NCBI RefSeq assembly: GCF_012844455.2
Contig: NZ_JABBCQ020000006.1
Span: 62,001 to 126,000 of the forward strand
DNA: 64,000 nt
Direction: 5' to 3'
From: Comamonas suwonensis
GTDB taxonomy: Bacteria; Pseudomonadota; Gammaproteobacteria; Burkholderiales; Burkholderiaceae_C
Made by a program: the position numbers and the translations under genes. Shown piece after piece: positions 20,518 to 28,789 of this stretch. Position 1 is the stretch's first letter. Every line of letters begins with the position of its first letter. A model generated the notes under the pieces. That model searched no databases, was not told the origin of the DNA, and saw only the letters and a list, made by a program, of their open reading frames with translations.

Positions 20518-20612
20518 CCTCCTACTGAGCCGCTGATGCGGCTTCCCCTCAAGGGGACGGCAGCCTTTGCCGCGAGACGGCTCTTGCTGGCTGCCTCTTT
20601 GCGGGTCCATGC
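20518..20612 (+). repeat. Family B post-stop repeat, copy 2
   Basis: Begins two bases after the asparaginase stop: CTACTGAGCCGCTGATGCGG, CTTCCCCTCAAGGGGACGG, CAGCCTTTGCCGCGAGACGG, CTCTTGCTGGCTGCCTCT. Confidence 0.8.
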
Positions 20613-20637
20613 TTGATTTCAGCTTAGAGGTCAAAAC

Positions 20638-20681
20638 AGCGGCTTGTGCAGGTGGTACTTGCACAAGCCGCTATTGTTTTT
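20638..20681. terminator. Strong terminator between convergent genes
   Basis: AGCGGCTTGTGCA, 9-nt loop, TGCACAAGCCGCT: a perfect 13-bp stem followed by ATTGTTTTT on the plus strand. On the minus strand it is followed by GTTTTGA, so it may also serve the AEC permease. Confidence 0.85.
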
Positions 20682-20682
20682 G

Positions 20683-21633
20683 CTAGACCATCAAAGCCAC
20701 GGCAGCGGAAAAGGTCAGAAACGCCAAACTGGTCGAGACCAAGATGATGCGTGCCACACGGCCACTGTGAGCAGCGTAGCGGTCGGTCAGCAGCGAGACA
20801 TTGCTGGCGGATGGCAGTGCAGCCAGCAGCACCAGCACAACCAGTGTTTCGTGGCTCAGCGAGAGGCCCATGGCCATGGCGCTCATACCCACAGCCCAGA
20901 CCAGCAGCGGGTGAATGATGAGTTTGGCCAGTGCAATCGGCACATAGTCACGCGCGGCCACGCGCTCGTGGCTATTCATTTGAGAGCGGGCCAGCACCGC
21001 GCCAATGGTGAACAGCGCGACGGGAGAGGCGGCCCCGGCCAGCATGGCCACGGTTTTATCCACCGGGCCGGGCAGCACCCAGCCCATGGCCGATGCCAGA
21101 CCGCCCAGCAAGATGGACCACGGCATGGGGTTGGCAGCCATGCCCTTGAGCGAGCTGCGCACCGCAGTCCAGACACCTTGCCCACCCGCCAGATCCAGCC
21201 TCGACAGCGCGATGCAGGCGGAGGTGGTGATGACCATGTCGATGGCCATGGTGACAATGATCGGCCCCGTACTTTGTGCTCCCAGCAGGGCTGCCAGCAT
21301 GGGCACCCCCATGAAGCCGGTATTGGGAAAGGCGGCGACCAGTGCGCCAAAGGCTGCATCGTTCCAGCCCATGCGCCTGCGGGTCAGCAACACCGTGGCG
21401 CCCACCATCGCAGCGGCGCACAGCAGGTAGACCAGGGTGACGTTGATATCCAACAGCTGATGAATGGGCGTCTGCGCGCCAAAGCGATACAGCATGCAGG
21501 GCAGCGCAAAGAACAGCACAAAGGCGTTCAGGCCGGGAATCGCCGCCTGCGGCAGTACGCCGCGCCAGGTGGCAATAAATCCGCAGGCCACCAAGGCAAA
21601 GAAGGGGAAGGTGATAAGTAGTACGGACAGCAC
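20683..21633 (-). CDS. AEC family transporter (auxin efflux carrier-like)
   Basis: An inner-membrane permease of the AEC family, about 316 residues with ten hydrophobic segments. Family features: N-terminal FFALVACGFIATWRGVLP, LNAFVLFFALPCMLYR, and AAFPNTGFMGVPML. The C-terminal half contains ALPSASNVSLLTDRY. Bacterial members export or take up small carboxylates, and the substrate is not evident here. The start is uncertain: GTG 21633 gives the usual length but lacks a ribosome site, and an in-frame TTG at 21639 is an alternative. The longer frame to 21726 adds a basic segment without homology. Confidence 0.85.
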   Translation of the reverse strand: MLSVLLITFPFFALVACGFIATWRGVLPQAAIPGLNAFVLFFALPCMLYRFGAQTPIHQLLDINVTLVYLLCAAAMVGATVLLTRRRMGWNDAAFGALVAAFPNTGFMGVPMLAALLGAQSTGPIIVTMAIDMVITTSACIALSRLDLAGGQGVWTAVRSSLKGMAANPMPWSILLGGLASAMGWVLPGPVDKTVAMLAGAASPVALFTIGAVLARSQMNSHERVAARDYVPIALAKLIIHPLLVWAVGMSAMAMGLSLSHETLVVLVLLAALPSASNVSLLTDRYAAHSGRVARIILVSTSLAFLTFSAAVALMV

Positions 21634-21704
21634 GCACAAATTGTGACAGCGCTCAGGTTTCGCTCTTACTCCTGCGCCATGAAAAAAATTCAGCCGGAGG
21701 CATA

Positions 21705-21737
21705 CCCAAAAACAAAGCCTGCACAAGGCAGGCTTTT
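21705..21737 (-). terminator. Terminator of the roadblock-GTPase operon
   Basis: Read on the minus strand: AAAGCCTGC, loop CTTGT, GCAGGCTTT, then GTTTTTGGG. It lies 23 bp after the last gene of the operon. Confidence 0.85.
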
Positions 21738-21759
21738 CCAGGCGGCAGAACTGAGCACC

Positions 21760-22119
21760 TCAGATCTTGAGCTCTTTCTCCACTTCAGCCACTTTGCGGC
21801 GAGCCAGAGCCAGGTTGGCACGGGACTTGTCCAGCACCAGATAAAAGAACACACCGTCGTTGGCAGACACGGGACGGATGATGTGGTACTGCTTTCCCAG
21901 CGTAATCAGGATGTCGTCGATCTGATCGTTCAGGTTCAGCATGCGCATGGTCTTGAGCTTGGCACGCACCACTTCGGTGTTACCAGCAGCGGCCAGCTCC
22001 ATGTCCACTCCACCTCCGACGCTCCCCATCAGCATGCCGCTAGTACTGTCGACCAGTGCACCACAAATGGAGCCGTCAGATGTCATCAGAGCGTTCAGAG
22101 AATCTTGAATAGAGGGCAT
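21760..22119 (-). CDS. Roadblock/LC7 domain protein (second of the operon)
   Basis: 119 residues forming a single roadblock/LC7 fold: MPSIQDSLNALMTSDGSICGALVDSTSG, then LMGSVGGGVDMELAAAG, and the final strand-helix HIIRPVSANDGVFFYLVLDKSRANLALARRKVAEVE. Bacterial roadblock proteins such as MglB bind small GTPases and act as their GAPs or scaffolds. It is the last gene of the operon, 85 bp after the first roadblock gene and followed by a good terminator. It is only distantly similar to its neighbour, which suggests a heterodimer or distinct roles. Confidence 0.85.
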   Translation of the reverse strand: MPSIQDSLNALMTSDGSICGALVDSTSGMLMGSVGGGVDMELAAAGNTEVVRAKLKTMRMLNLNDQIDDILITLGKQYHIIRPVSANDGVFFYLVLDKSRANLALARRKVAEVEKELKI

Positions 22120-22204
22120 AAATCCACCTTATAAAAAAGCAAGACAAGGAACCCACGCAACCACTGCGCATACTTTCAAACACAGAACCCCGGTGCGCCT
22201 GTTT

Positions 22205-22603
22205 TCAGGGCAGGAACCCGGTTGAAACCTCACCCGCCGCCCAGAGTGCACGGCCTAGCAAGGCGTTCTGATCGACAACCAGACAGAGAACGGCCGGGAA
22301 TGACCCGTTCACCGCCTGGAAAACCACCGTGCCCGACTCCGTCTCAAACGTCAGGCGCCGGCAATCCTTGTGACTGATTTCATTGGCCACGGCCTTGGCC
22401 ATGGCCATCAGCGACCCGGCCATGGCGGACAGTCGCTCGGTAGGCAATTCACTGCGAATGCGCAACGCCGTAATCTCGAACCCGTCAGGGGTGCAGAGCA
22501 ACGCAATGTGCACGCCAGATACAGGGGCCACCACACGCGACAGAATTTCTTGGCCGGCCTCAATGACATGAGTCGGGATCACAAAAGGAGTATGGTTTTT
22601 CAT
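22205..22603 (-). CDS. Roadblock/LC7 domain protein (first of the operon)
   Basis: 132 residues with the roadblock pattern: IEAGQEILSRVVAPVSGVHIALLCTPDGFEI, then LSAMAGSLMAMAKAVANEIS and a strand VLCLVVDQNALLGRALWAAGEV. It starts on an ATGA overlap with the stop of the GTPase gene, so the two are translationally coupled. A direct partnership with the GTPase is therefore likely, in the manner of MglA-MglB, but that is inference from context and family. Confidence 0.85.
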   Translation of the reverse strand: MKNHTPFVIPTHVIEAGQEILSRVVAPVSGVHIALLCTPDGFEITALRIRSELPTERLSAMAGSLMAMAKAVANEISHKDCRRLTFETESGTVVFQAVNGSFPAVLCLVVDQNALLGRALWAAGEVSTGFLP

Positions 22604-23163
22604 AGGGTCTGACTTTGCAGGGACAGCAGCGATGCCAGCACACCGAGGGCGTCCAGCATCTGCTGGCGATCACGGGGATCGGCTTCGACAATGGGCACAA
22701 CGTCATGGCCCTTGGCCATCAGGGCCGCACTGAAAGCTTCCAGCTGCGCCCCGTTGGCGGTGCGGCAGCTGAGGAGAATCATCAAAGGCGCAGCGTCCAG
22801 CTCCGCCGCACCGGTCAGCATCTCGGAGGCGTATTCCACGGCATCCGCATCATTGACATCAACCATCAGCAGTGCGCCCACCGAGGCAGACAGCACCCAG
22901 CGTCGCACAAAGTCAAAACGGTCCTGACCAGGGCTGCCTACGAGCTGCAGACGTTCACCAGAGCCCAGATCAATTTCGCCAAACTCGGCACCAACAGTCG
23001 TGAACTCTTTGGCGTGTGCGCCTTTGTCCAGATTACGAACATCACTGCCCGCCATGAGTTCTCCGCAAAGACTGCGCAAAGCCGTGGTCTTGCCTATGCC
23101 CATAGGCCCTAAAAGGCTCACCCGCATCAGGCCTTGGCCAGGCTGGGGCATAAAAGGTGTCAT
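22600..23163 (-). CDS. Small Ras-like GTPase (MglA/SRPRB-like)
   Basis: 187 residues. Walker A GPMGIGKTT (19-27), a threonine in the switch I region (EFTTVGAEFGEIDL), and switch II LVGSPGQDRFDFVRRW, the GxPGQxRF form found in bacterial GTPases coupled to roadblock proteins. The expected guanine-specifying NKxD is not present: the region reads LMILLSCRTANGAQ. The start ATG 23163 has GGAGG 6 bases upstream and overlaps the stop of the preceding gene (ATGA). The 15 extra codons of the longer frame lie inside that gene. It acts in the cytoplasm, and its cell process is unknown. Confidence 0.85.
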   Translation of the reverse strand: MTPFMPQPGQGLMRVSLLGPMGIGKTTALRSLCGELMAGSDVRNLDKGAHAKEFTTVGAEFGEIDLGSGERLQLVGSPGQDRFDFVRRWVLSASVGALLMVDVNDADAVEYASEMLTGAAELDAAPLMILLSCRTANGAQLEAFSAALMAKGHDVVPIVEADPRDRQQMLDALGVLASLLSLQSQTL

Positions 23164-23897
23164 GAACGTCCTCCGCGCGTAATCCAGCCCGTCAACTTGC
23201 TCACCCATTGGCGCGTGACCGACGTAGCTGGCTGCGTTTTTGTTGATATGGGCGCTGCAGACGTCTCCTGAGAGCTACGCAAACTGCAGCGCAATACGGC
23301 CTGAACCTGAGGTCGAGACAACAGGGTCAACAATTGAGACATTTCAATGCCCGAATGATCGCTGATGGACTTGGCATCAATCGGCCCGCGTGACAACAGC
23401 GCCAGCACCCGCATATTCTGTGCGGTGTTCGCACTGCCAGGCAATGCGACCCACGAGCGCAGCTGAAAGCGGTGCATGCAGTCAAAGCCTTGCTGCTGAA
23501 GATCATCCAGAGCCCGCTGCAAAGTCAGCGTGACGCTGACTTTTTGGCGAGCCCTCCAGTCCATGAGAAAGACTGCCGCACGATCGAGCATGTCAATCAG
23601 ATCGGACAGCGTGAAGTCCACATCCAGGTGAGCGGCCCAACCTTGCGAAGAGCGACCCAGCGGCTGCATCGCTGCCTCTCCACCCACGTAAACCACACAG
23701 GGAGCCTTTGTCTCGTCTTTCGACACCTGAGGCGCAAAGCCTTCAAGTACCAGTACTTCTGCCGAATGCCTGGGCACCTGGCGCCAACCAGACAGTGACT
23801 TGCGTGCAGCCACAGCAAACAGAGACTCAAAGCGCTGCTGTACAGCAGGCGTCCAGAGCTCTGCAGCCAAGCTTACTTCACCAATGGTTCTCGCCAT
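23160..23897 (-). CDS. Uncharacterised protein heading the roadblock-GTPase operon
   Basis: 245 residues, no signal peptide or membrane segment, no family recognised. The N-terminal part (about 1-105) alternates strands and helices (CVVYVGGEAAMQ; DLIDMLDRAAVFLMDW). The C-terminal part contains VLALLSRGPIDAKSISDHSG and MSQLLTLLSRPQVQAVLRCS, which reads like a winged-helix fold, and ends in a Ser/Thr-rich linker and basic tail. ATG 23897 has AGGG about 8 bases upstream. Its stop overlaps the GTPase start, so it is made together with the GTPase and may be a regulator, effector or exchange factor. Confidence 0.75.
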   Translation of the reverse strand: MARTIGEVSLAAELWTPAVQQRFESLFAVAARKSLSGWRQVPRHSAEVLVLEGFAPQVSKDETKAPCVVYVGGEAAMQPLGRSSQGWAAHLDVDFTLSDLIDMLDRAAVFLMDWRARQKVSVTLTLQRALDDLQQQGFDCMHRFQLRSWVALPGSANTAQNMRVLALLSRGPIDAKSISDHSGIEMSQLLTLLSRPQVQAVLRCSLRSSQETSAAPISTKTQPATSVTRQWVSKLTGWITRGGRS

Positions 23898-24179
23898 GCA
23901 GAGCACCCTAACTGTGATAGAAAAAATAAATAGCCCATATCAAACCATAGCAAATTCACTTGATACTCGGCATATTCAGTCAGACATTACACAATCTTTC
24001 ACACTACAAAACTAACACCTTATTACAACTAATTATTAGAGCTACGCGCACTCACCAATGTAGGTAAAACGCTCACTGTGTCCCTTCTTTTTGTCAGTTG
24101 TGAGAAGCGCGATCAGAGCTGTTCTCAGTGAGGCGGTATGCTGCCAGTCCTTGTTTTTGATGATGGGTCACTCTGCGTC

Positions 24180-26252
24180 ATGTCCGTTGGTCTCAATCTC
24201 GCTCAGCTTCAGGCCGTGCATTACACCGAAGGTCCCTGCCTTGTTCTGGCCGGTGCCGGCTCGGGCAAGACCCGTGTGATTACGCACAAGATCGGCCGCC
24301 TGATCGAGACCGGTCTGGCACCCCGCCGCATTGCGGCCATTACCTTTACCAACAAGGCTGCGGCTGAAATGCGCGAACGCGCTGCCGGGCTGATTGGCCG
24401 GCAGGCCAAGGAAGTGCTGATCTGCACCTTCCACTCACTGGGCGTGCGCATGGTACGCGAGGATGGCCATATCCTCGGCCTCAAGCCCAAGTTCAGCATT
24501 CTGGATACCGACGATGTGACCGGCATTCTGAAAGACTGCGCCGGGGTCACCACCGATGTGGCTACTGCTCGTCAGTGGCAGTGGACTATCAGCGGCTGGA
24601 AAAACAACGGCTGGGACAGCCGCAAGGCGCTGGCCATGGCCCAGGACGACAACGAGCGCAGCACCGCCCTCATCATGCAGCGCTACGAAGAGCGCCTGAC
24701 CGCTTACCAGAGCGTGGACTTTGACGACCTGATCGGCATGCCCATGCGCCTGCTCAAAGGCCACCCAGAAGTACGTGAGAAATGGCAGCGTCTGCTGGGC
24801 CATGTGCTGGTCGATGAATATCAAGACACCAACGCCACGCAATACGATTTACTGAAGATGCTGGTGGGCGAGCGCGGCCACTTCACGGCCGTGGGTGACG
24901 ATGACCAGAGCATCTACGGCTGGCGCGGTGCCACGCTGGACAATCTGAAGAAGCTGCCGGTCGATTTTCCGCAGCTCAAGATCATCAAGCTGGAGCAGAA
25001 CTATCGCTCCACCAGTGCTATTTTGCGGGCAGCCAACAATGTGATCGGCCCCAACCCCAAGCTGTTTCCCAAGACGCTGTTCTCTGAACTGGGTGAGGGC
25101 GAGCCCGTGCGCATCGTCGACTGCGACACCGAAGAGCATGAAGCCGAGCGCGCAGTGGCCCGTATTCAGGGGCTGCGAGCCAGCATGAACCCGCAGCCGG
25201 CGTGGAAGGATTTCGCCATCCTCTACCGAGCCAACCACCAGGCCAAACCGTTTGAAAAGGCGCTGCGCAAGGCCAGCATTCCGTACAAGGTCTCAGGCGG
25301 CACCAGCTTCTTTGACCGGGCGGAAATCAAGGACCTGTGCGCCTGGTTCCGCCTCTGGATCAACAACGACGATGACCCGGCGTTTCTGCGCTCCATCGGC
25401 ACACCCAAACGTGGCATTGGCCACACCACGTTAGGCAAGCTGGGCGAATTCTCAGGCGCACACAAACTGAGCATGTTTGGCGCGCTGTTCAACGCCATGC
25501 TGGAAGACGCCTTGCCCAAGAAGGCCTTCGAGAGCCTGCTGGAGTTTGGACGTTACATCAACGACCTGGAGTATCGCGCTCGCCATACCTTGGGAGTCGA
25601 TGCTTCTCGTGCCTTTTTGATGGACTGGCTCAAGGAAATTGGCTACGAACAGTATCTGTACGACAGCGAAGACAGTGAGTCCGTAGCCGCTGCTCGCTGG
25701 AGCAATGTGCTGGAGTTCTGCGACTGGATGGCACAGCGCGCTGGCGGCAAGATTGAAGATGCCGCAGGCACGACCACAGAGACCGAAGTCAAGAGCCTGT
25801 TGGAGGTCTCACAGAACATCGCCTTGCTTTCGACTATCAGCGAACGGGAAAAAGAGCAGGACATGGTCGTGCTCTCCACCCTGCACGCCTCCAAAGGTCT
25901 GGAGTGGCCGCATGTCATGCAGGTCGGCGTAACCGAGGGAATGCTGCCTTTCAAGCTCGACGATGACAACGGCAAGCAGCAAAAGGTCAGCGATGAAACA
26001 GCGGCCCGCCTGCAGGAAGAGCGCCGCCTGATGTACGTGGGCATCACCCGCGCCCAGCGCACGCTGGCCGTCAGCTGGACCAAACGCCGTAAGAAGGGCC
26101 GCGAAATGGTGGCCTGCATGCCAAGCCGCTTTATCAAAGAGATGGGACTGGACGCGGCCACCGCCAAGGAAGACCCGCGCGAAAAGCTGCGCAAACTGCG
26201 CGAAGAATTTGCCGCACGCAAAAGCCCTGCCGTACCGGGCGCGGCCAACTGA
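24180..26252 (+). CDS. rep: Rep-type ATP-dependent DNA helicase
   Basis: A superfamily 1A 3'-5' helicase, 690 residues. Motifs in order: LNLAQLQAVHY (Q motif), LAGAGSGKTRV (Walker A), TFTNKAAAEMRER, VLVDEYQDTNATQY (motif II), GDDDQSIYGWRGA (motif III), LEQNYRST (IV), LHASKGLEWPHV (V) and YVGITRAQRTLAVSW (VI). Length and the DEYQDTN form fit Rep better than UvrD or PcrA. The C-terminal tail is short. An in-frame ATG at 24138 has GAGG 5 bases upstream and would add 14 residues; I prefer 24180 by family alignment. It is divergent from the roadblock-GTPase operon across an AT-rich gap of about 280 bp. Confidence 0.93.
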   Translation: MSVGLNLAQLQAVHYTEGPCLVLAGAGSGKTRVITHKIGRLIETGLAPRRIAAITFTNKAAAEMRERAAGLIGRQAKEVLICTFHSLGVRMVREDGHILGLKPKFSILDTDDVTGILKDCAGVTTDVATARQWQWTISGWKNNGWDSRKALAMAQDDNERSTALIMQRYEERLTAYQSVDFDDLIGMPMRLLKGHPEVREKWQRLLGHVLVDEYQDTNATQYDLLKMLVGERGHFTAVGDDDQSIYGWRGATLDNLKKLPVDFPQLKIIKLEQNYRSTSAILRAANNVIGPNPKLFPKTLFSELGEGEPVRIVDCDTEEHEAERAVARIQGLRASMNPQPAWKDFAILYRANHQAKPFEKALRKASIPYKVSGGTSFFDRAEIKDLCAWFRLWINNDDDPAFLRSIGTPKRGIGHTTLGKLGEFSGAHKLSMFGALFNAMLEDALPKKAFESLLEFGRYINDLEYRARHTLGVDASRAFLMDWLKEIGYEQYLYDSEDSESVAAARWSNVLEFCDWMAQRAGGKIEDAAGTTTETEVKSLLEVSQNIALLSTISEREKEQDMVVLSTLHASKGLEWPHVMQVGVTEGMLPFKLDDDNGKQQKVSDETAARLQEERRLMYVGITRAQRTLAVSWTKRRKKGREMVACMPSRFIKEMGLDAATAKEDPREKLRKLREEFAARKSPAVPGAAN

Positions 26253-26260
26253 TACCGAAC

Positions 26261-26689
26261 ATGACTCTGAAAACTCTGCTTTTCATAGCTGCAAGCGCTT
26301 GTGCAACGGGCGCTTGGGCGCAATTTGATGCAAGTATCACCAGCGCTTGCCCGCAAGACTGGCAGATGTCCGACAAGCAACTGCAAGGCGAATGGCTAGG
26401 CTCAATCAAAGGCAGTGACGAAAGCATTCTTATCGTCCTGGGGCCGCACCCTGAGTGGGAGGGCAATGTCAAAGGCCGCATCAGCCGCCCCGGCAGCAAC
26501 CACCCCATGGTGGGCGATGTGAACCAAGGCTCTGTTACGCTGGAAGAAAGCGCAGATGGCTCACGCATCACCGGCACCTGGCTCGGCGAGGTCACGGAAG
26601 GCAGCTGCGGCACAGAAATTCACGGCAGTTACCTAGAGGGAGAAGATGCTCCACCTCATGCGTTCATCATGCGCAAGGCCAAGCCTTGA
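26261..26689 (+). CDS. Small secreted protein of unknown function
   Basis: 142 residues with a short signal peptide (FIAASACATGAWA/Q, cleavage after residue 20) that is encoded by a family A repeat. The mature part looks like a small beta-rich domain: LQGEWLGSIKGSDESILIVLG and ITGTWLGEVTEGSCGTEIHGSY, where the two GxWLG strands suggest an internal duplication. Two cysteines may form a disulfide. It starts 8 bp after rep and is 50 bp ahead of pldA. Function unknown. Confidence 0.75.
   Translation: MTLKTLLFIAASACATGAWAQFDASITSACPQDWQMSDKQLQGEWLGSIKGSDESILIVLGPHPEWEGNVKGRISRPGSNHPMVGDVNQGSVTLEESADGSRITGTWLGEVTEGSCGTEIHGSYLEGEDAPPHAFIMRKAKP
26281..26326 (+). repeat. Family A repeat inside a signal peptide (second case)
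   Basis: TTTCATAGCTGCAAGCGCTTGTGC, then GGGCGCTTGGGCGCAATTTGA. It is in frame, encodes residues 8-22, and uses the same reading frame as the copy in the DsbD-family gene, including the A-x-A/Q cleavage site. Confidence 0.75.
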
Positions 26690-26739
26690 ACAGCTCCTGA
26701 TGCAGTCCTTGGCAACCCGCCCGAAACCCCTTTGACCCC

Positions 26740-27924
26740 ATGAGCCAACGTCCCCTCGCACTGCACCCATTGACCCTGAGCATCAGCCTGGCGCTGATGA
26801 CCGGCCTGACTCCATCCATAGCCAGCAGCGCTGAAACACCGCCCCCAGAAAACTGGCAGCAATGCGCCGCCACCACCAGCAATACCGATCGCCTGGCCTG
26901 CTTTGATGCCTGGGCACTCAAGCAAAATCCGCAAATCCCCCCACCGGCAACCACCTGGGTCGCGCCTCTAGCCAGCGCACAGGAACCCGTTGCGCTGGCT
27001 CCCGTCAGCAATGCCGCACCCGTGATCGCCGTGACCGAAACCGGCCTGGCCCTGACGCCCACCAACGGCGGCTGCCGCGACCCGCGCTACAGCGAAATGT
27101 CGCGCTACTTTGAGCTGGAGCCTGGCTCTGACTGCGGCACTTTCAACTTCCGCGGCTACCGGCCCATGTCCGTCTCCGTGGTCGTCGGCGATGAGGTCAA
27201 CCAACAGCCCTACTCGCCAAGCCGTGGCTTGGCCACTGAGCAGCCGTATCAGAAGCATGAAATGCGACTGCAGCTCTCGGCACGTACCAAGATTGCCTCT
27301 GGGCTGCTGACCGGTCCCACATCGCCCGGCAAGGACTCGCTGTGGTTTGGCTATTCTCAGCAGTCTTACTGGCAGCTGTTCAACAGCGACATCTCGCGCC
27401 CATTCCGCACCACGGACCATGAGCCCGAAGTCTTCTACGTCTACCCCACAGACGCCAAGTTGCCCTTTGGCTGGCGCTGGCGCTATTCCGGCATCGGACT
27501 CGTGCACCAGTCCAACGGCCAGAGCAACCCGCTCTCACGCAGCTGGAACCGCTGGTACCTGATGACAGGGGCAGAGCTGGACAACCGCTGGCAGGTCAAC
27601 GCCAAGATCTGGAAGCGCATGAAAGAAAGCGCGCTGGAAGACGACAACCCCTACATTCAGGACTACATCGGCCGTGGCGAAATCAAGCTGGGCTGGAACG
27701 TCAACCAGCAAAACTACCTGAGTCTGACCGCACGCGGCTCGTTGGGCCAGGGCAAGGGCTCGGGTCGCGTTGAGTGGCTGCGCACACTGGGCGAAGGCTG
27801 GAACGGCGGCAAGAGCAATCTGCGCCTGCATGTGCAGCTGTTCAGCGGCTATGGCGACAGCCTGATTGACTACAACAAAAAACGTACAGTCTTGAGCGTA
27901 GGCCTGAGCCTGCTGGACTTTTAA
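26740..27924 (+). CDS. pldA: Outer-membrane phospholipase A
   Basis: A beta-barrel acyl hydrolase of the outer membrane that removes acyl chains from mislocalised phospholipids. 394 residues with a signal peptide (ending about SIASSAE) and a Pro/Ala-rich periplasmic segment of about 80 residues before the barrel. The catalytic motif GLVHQSNGQS gives H256 and S258, and N270 in SRSWNR lies 12 residues later, the same spacing as the His-Ser-Asn triad of E. coli PldA. The final residue is Phe (LSLLDF), as expected for BAM recognition. It converges with the esterase gene. Confidence 0.93.
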   Translation: MSQRPLALHPLTLSISLALMTGLTPSIASSAETPPPENWQQCAATTSNTDRLACFDAWALKQNPQIPPPATTWVAPLASAQEPVALAPVSNAAPVIAVTETGLALTPTNGGCRDPRYSEMSRYFELEPGSDCGTFNFRGYRPMSVSVVVGDEVNQQPYSPSRGLATEQPYQKHEMRLQLSARTKIASGLLTGPTSPGKDSLWFGYSQQSYWQLFNSDISRPFRTTDHEPEVFYVYPTDAKLPFGWRWRYSGIGLVHQSNGQSNPLSRSWNRWYLMTGAELDNRWQVNAKIWKRMKESALEDDNPYIQDYIGRGEIKLGWNVNQQNYLSLTARGSLGQGKGSGRVEWLRTLGEGWNGGKSNLRLHVQLFSGYGDSLIDYNKKRTVLSVGLSLLDF

Positions 27925-27940
27925 ACGCAGCAGTCGGGCT

Positions 27941-28612
27941 TCAGGTCAGAAAACCCGAAGCCTTGACCTGCGCCACCAGCAAATCCGTAAACCGGGCATA
28001 GCCAGCGGCATTGGCATGCACCTGATCAGCGCGCAACGCGCTATCGCTGAGTACATGGCTCCAGGCATCGGCCAGCAGCGGCACCTTCTTGTCTTCGGCC
28101 AGTGCTTTGTAGATAGCGTGATCTTTCATGCGCCCGGTCAGCGCGGCACTCAGGCTCAGCTCAGGTACGGCCACCAGCAGCACGGGAATGGCTTGGCTTT
28201 TGCACACCTGCAGCATGCCGTTGATATCGGCCTGCACCGCTTGCGCGCTCTTGCGCTGCAGCCAGTCATTGCCACCAGCACACAAGATCACCAAGGCTGG
28301 CTGATGCTCATCAATCAAACCGGGCAGTCGCGCTGCAATCTGGCTGCTGGTCTCGCCAGAGATACCGGCATTCACCACCTTCCAGCCCGTGCGCTCAGCC
28401 AGCACGCTGGGGTAGGCCGTGTCCGCACTGGCACCCACGCCTTGCGTCAAAGAATCGCCCAGCGCCAGCACCGTTGAACCTGCGGAAATGGCCGCGGCTT
28501 TAGGCACTTTTTTCCCGCAAGCCGTCAGCAACATGCTGCTGCCCGCCACGACTGCAGCGGCACGAAAACCTTGAAGAACATGGCGTCGGTACGGGTCAAA
28601 TATCGGCTTCAT
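27941..28612 (-). CDS. Lipoprotein GDSL esterase/arylesterase (TesA-like)
   Basis: A SGNH-hydrolase of 223 residues. Catalytic blocks: LALGDSLTQG (nucleophile Ser), AGISGETSSQ (Gly block), LCAGGNDWL (Asn block) and DQVHANAAGY (Asp-His). The N-terminus RRHVLQGFRAAAVVAGSS with LLTACGKK is a twin-arginine-like lipoprotein signal, so the enzyme is probably anchored by a lipidated Cys. The characterised TesA relatives are soluble periplasmic enzymes. ATG 28612 has GAGAG upstream, and the longer frame adds no homology. The substrate is unknown. Confidence 0.87.
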   Translation of the reverse strand: MKPIFDPYRRHVLQGFRAAAVVAGSSMLLTACGKKVPKAAAISAGSTVLALGDSLTQGVGASADTAYPSVLAERTGWKVVNAGISGETSSQIAARLPGLIDEHQPALVILCAGGNDWLQRKSAQAVQADINGMLQVCKSQAIPVLLVAVPELSLSAALTGRMKDHAIYKALAEDKKVPLLADAWSHVLSDSALRADQVHANAAGYARFTDLLVAQVKASGFLT

Positions 28613-28734
28613 GGCATCTCTCAAAACAGTGGAATGGCAGCGACGGGGAAAGCCCCTTTCTCTCCGAGGATAGCTCAGCCCCCGCGATCCAAACCATGCA
28701 TTGCTGCACAACAGAAAAACAGCAAAGCAGCAGC

Positions 28735-28769
28735 CATAAAAAAGCCGCTGCAGCCAAAGCGCAGCGGCT
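28735..28769 (-). terminator. Terminator of the aromatic CoA operon
   Basis: On the minus strand: AGCCGCTGC, loop GCTTTGGCT, GCAGCGGCT followed by T5-6 and A. It lies about 20 bp after the RidA-family stop and ends the seven-gene operon. Confidence 0.88.
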
Positions 28770-28789
28770 ATGCAAGATCAGGCGGGTAA

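Noticed and set aside
21643-22134. Plus-strand open frame of 163 codons over the second roadblock gene
   Set aside because: It covers a terminator and is antisense to a roadblock domain; codon use is poor.
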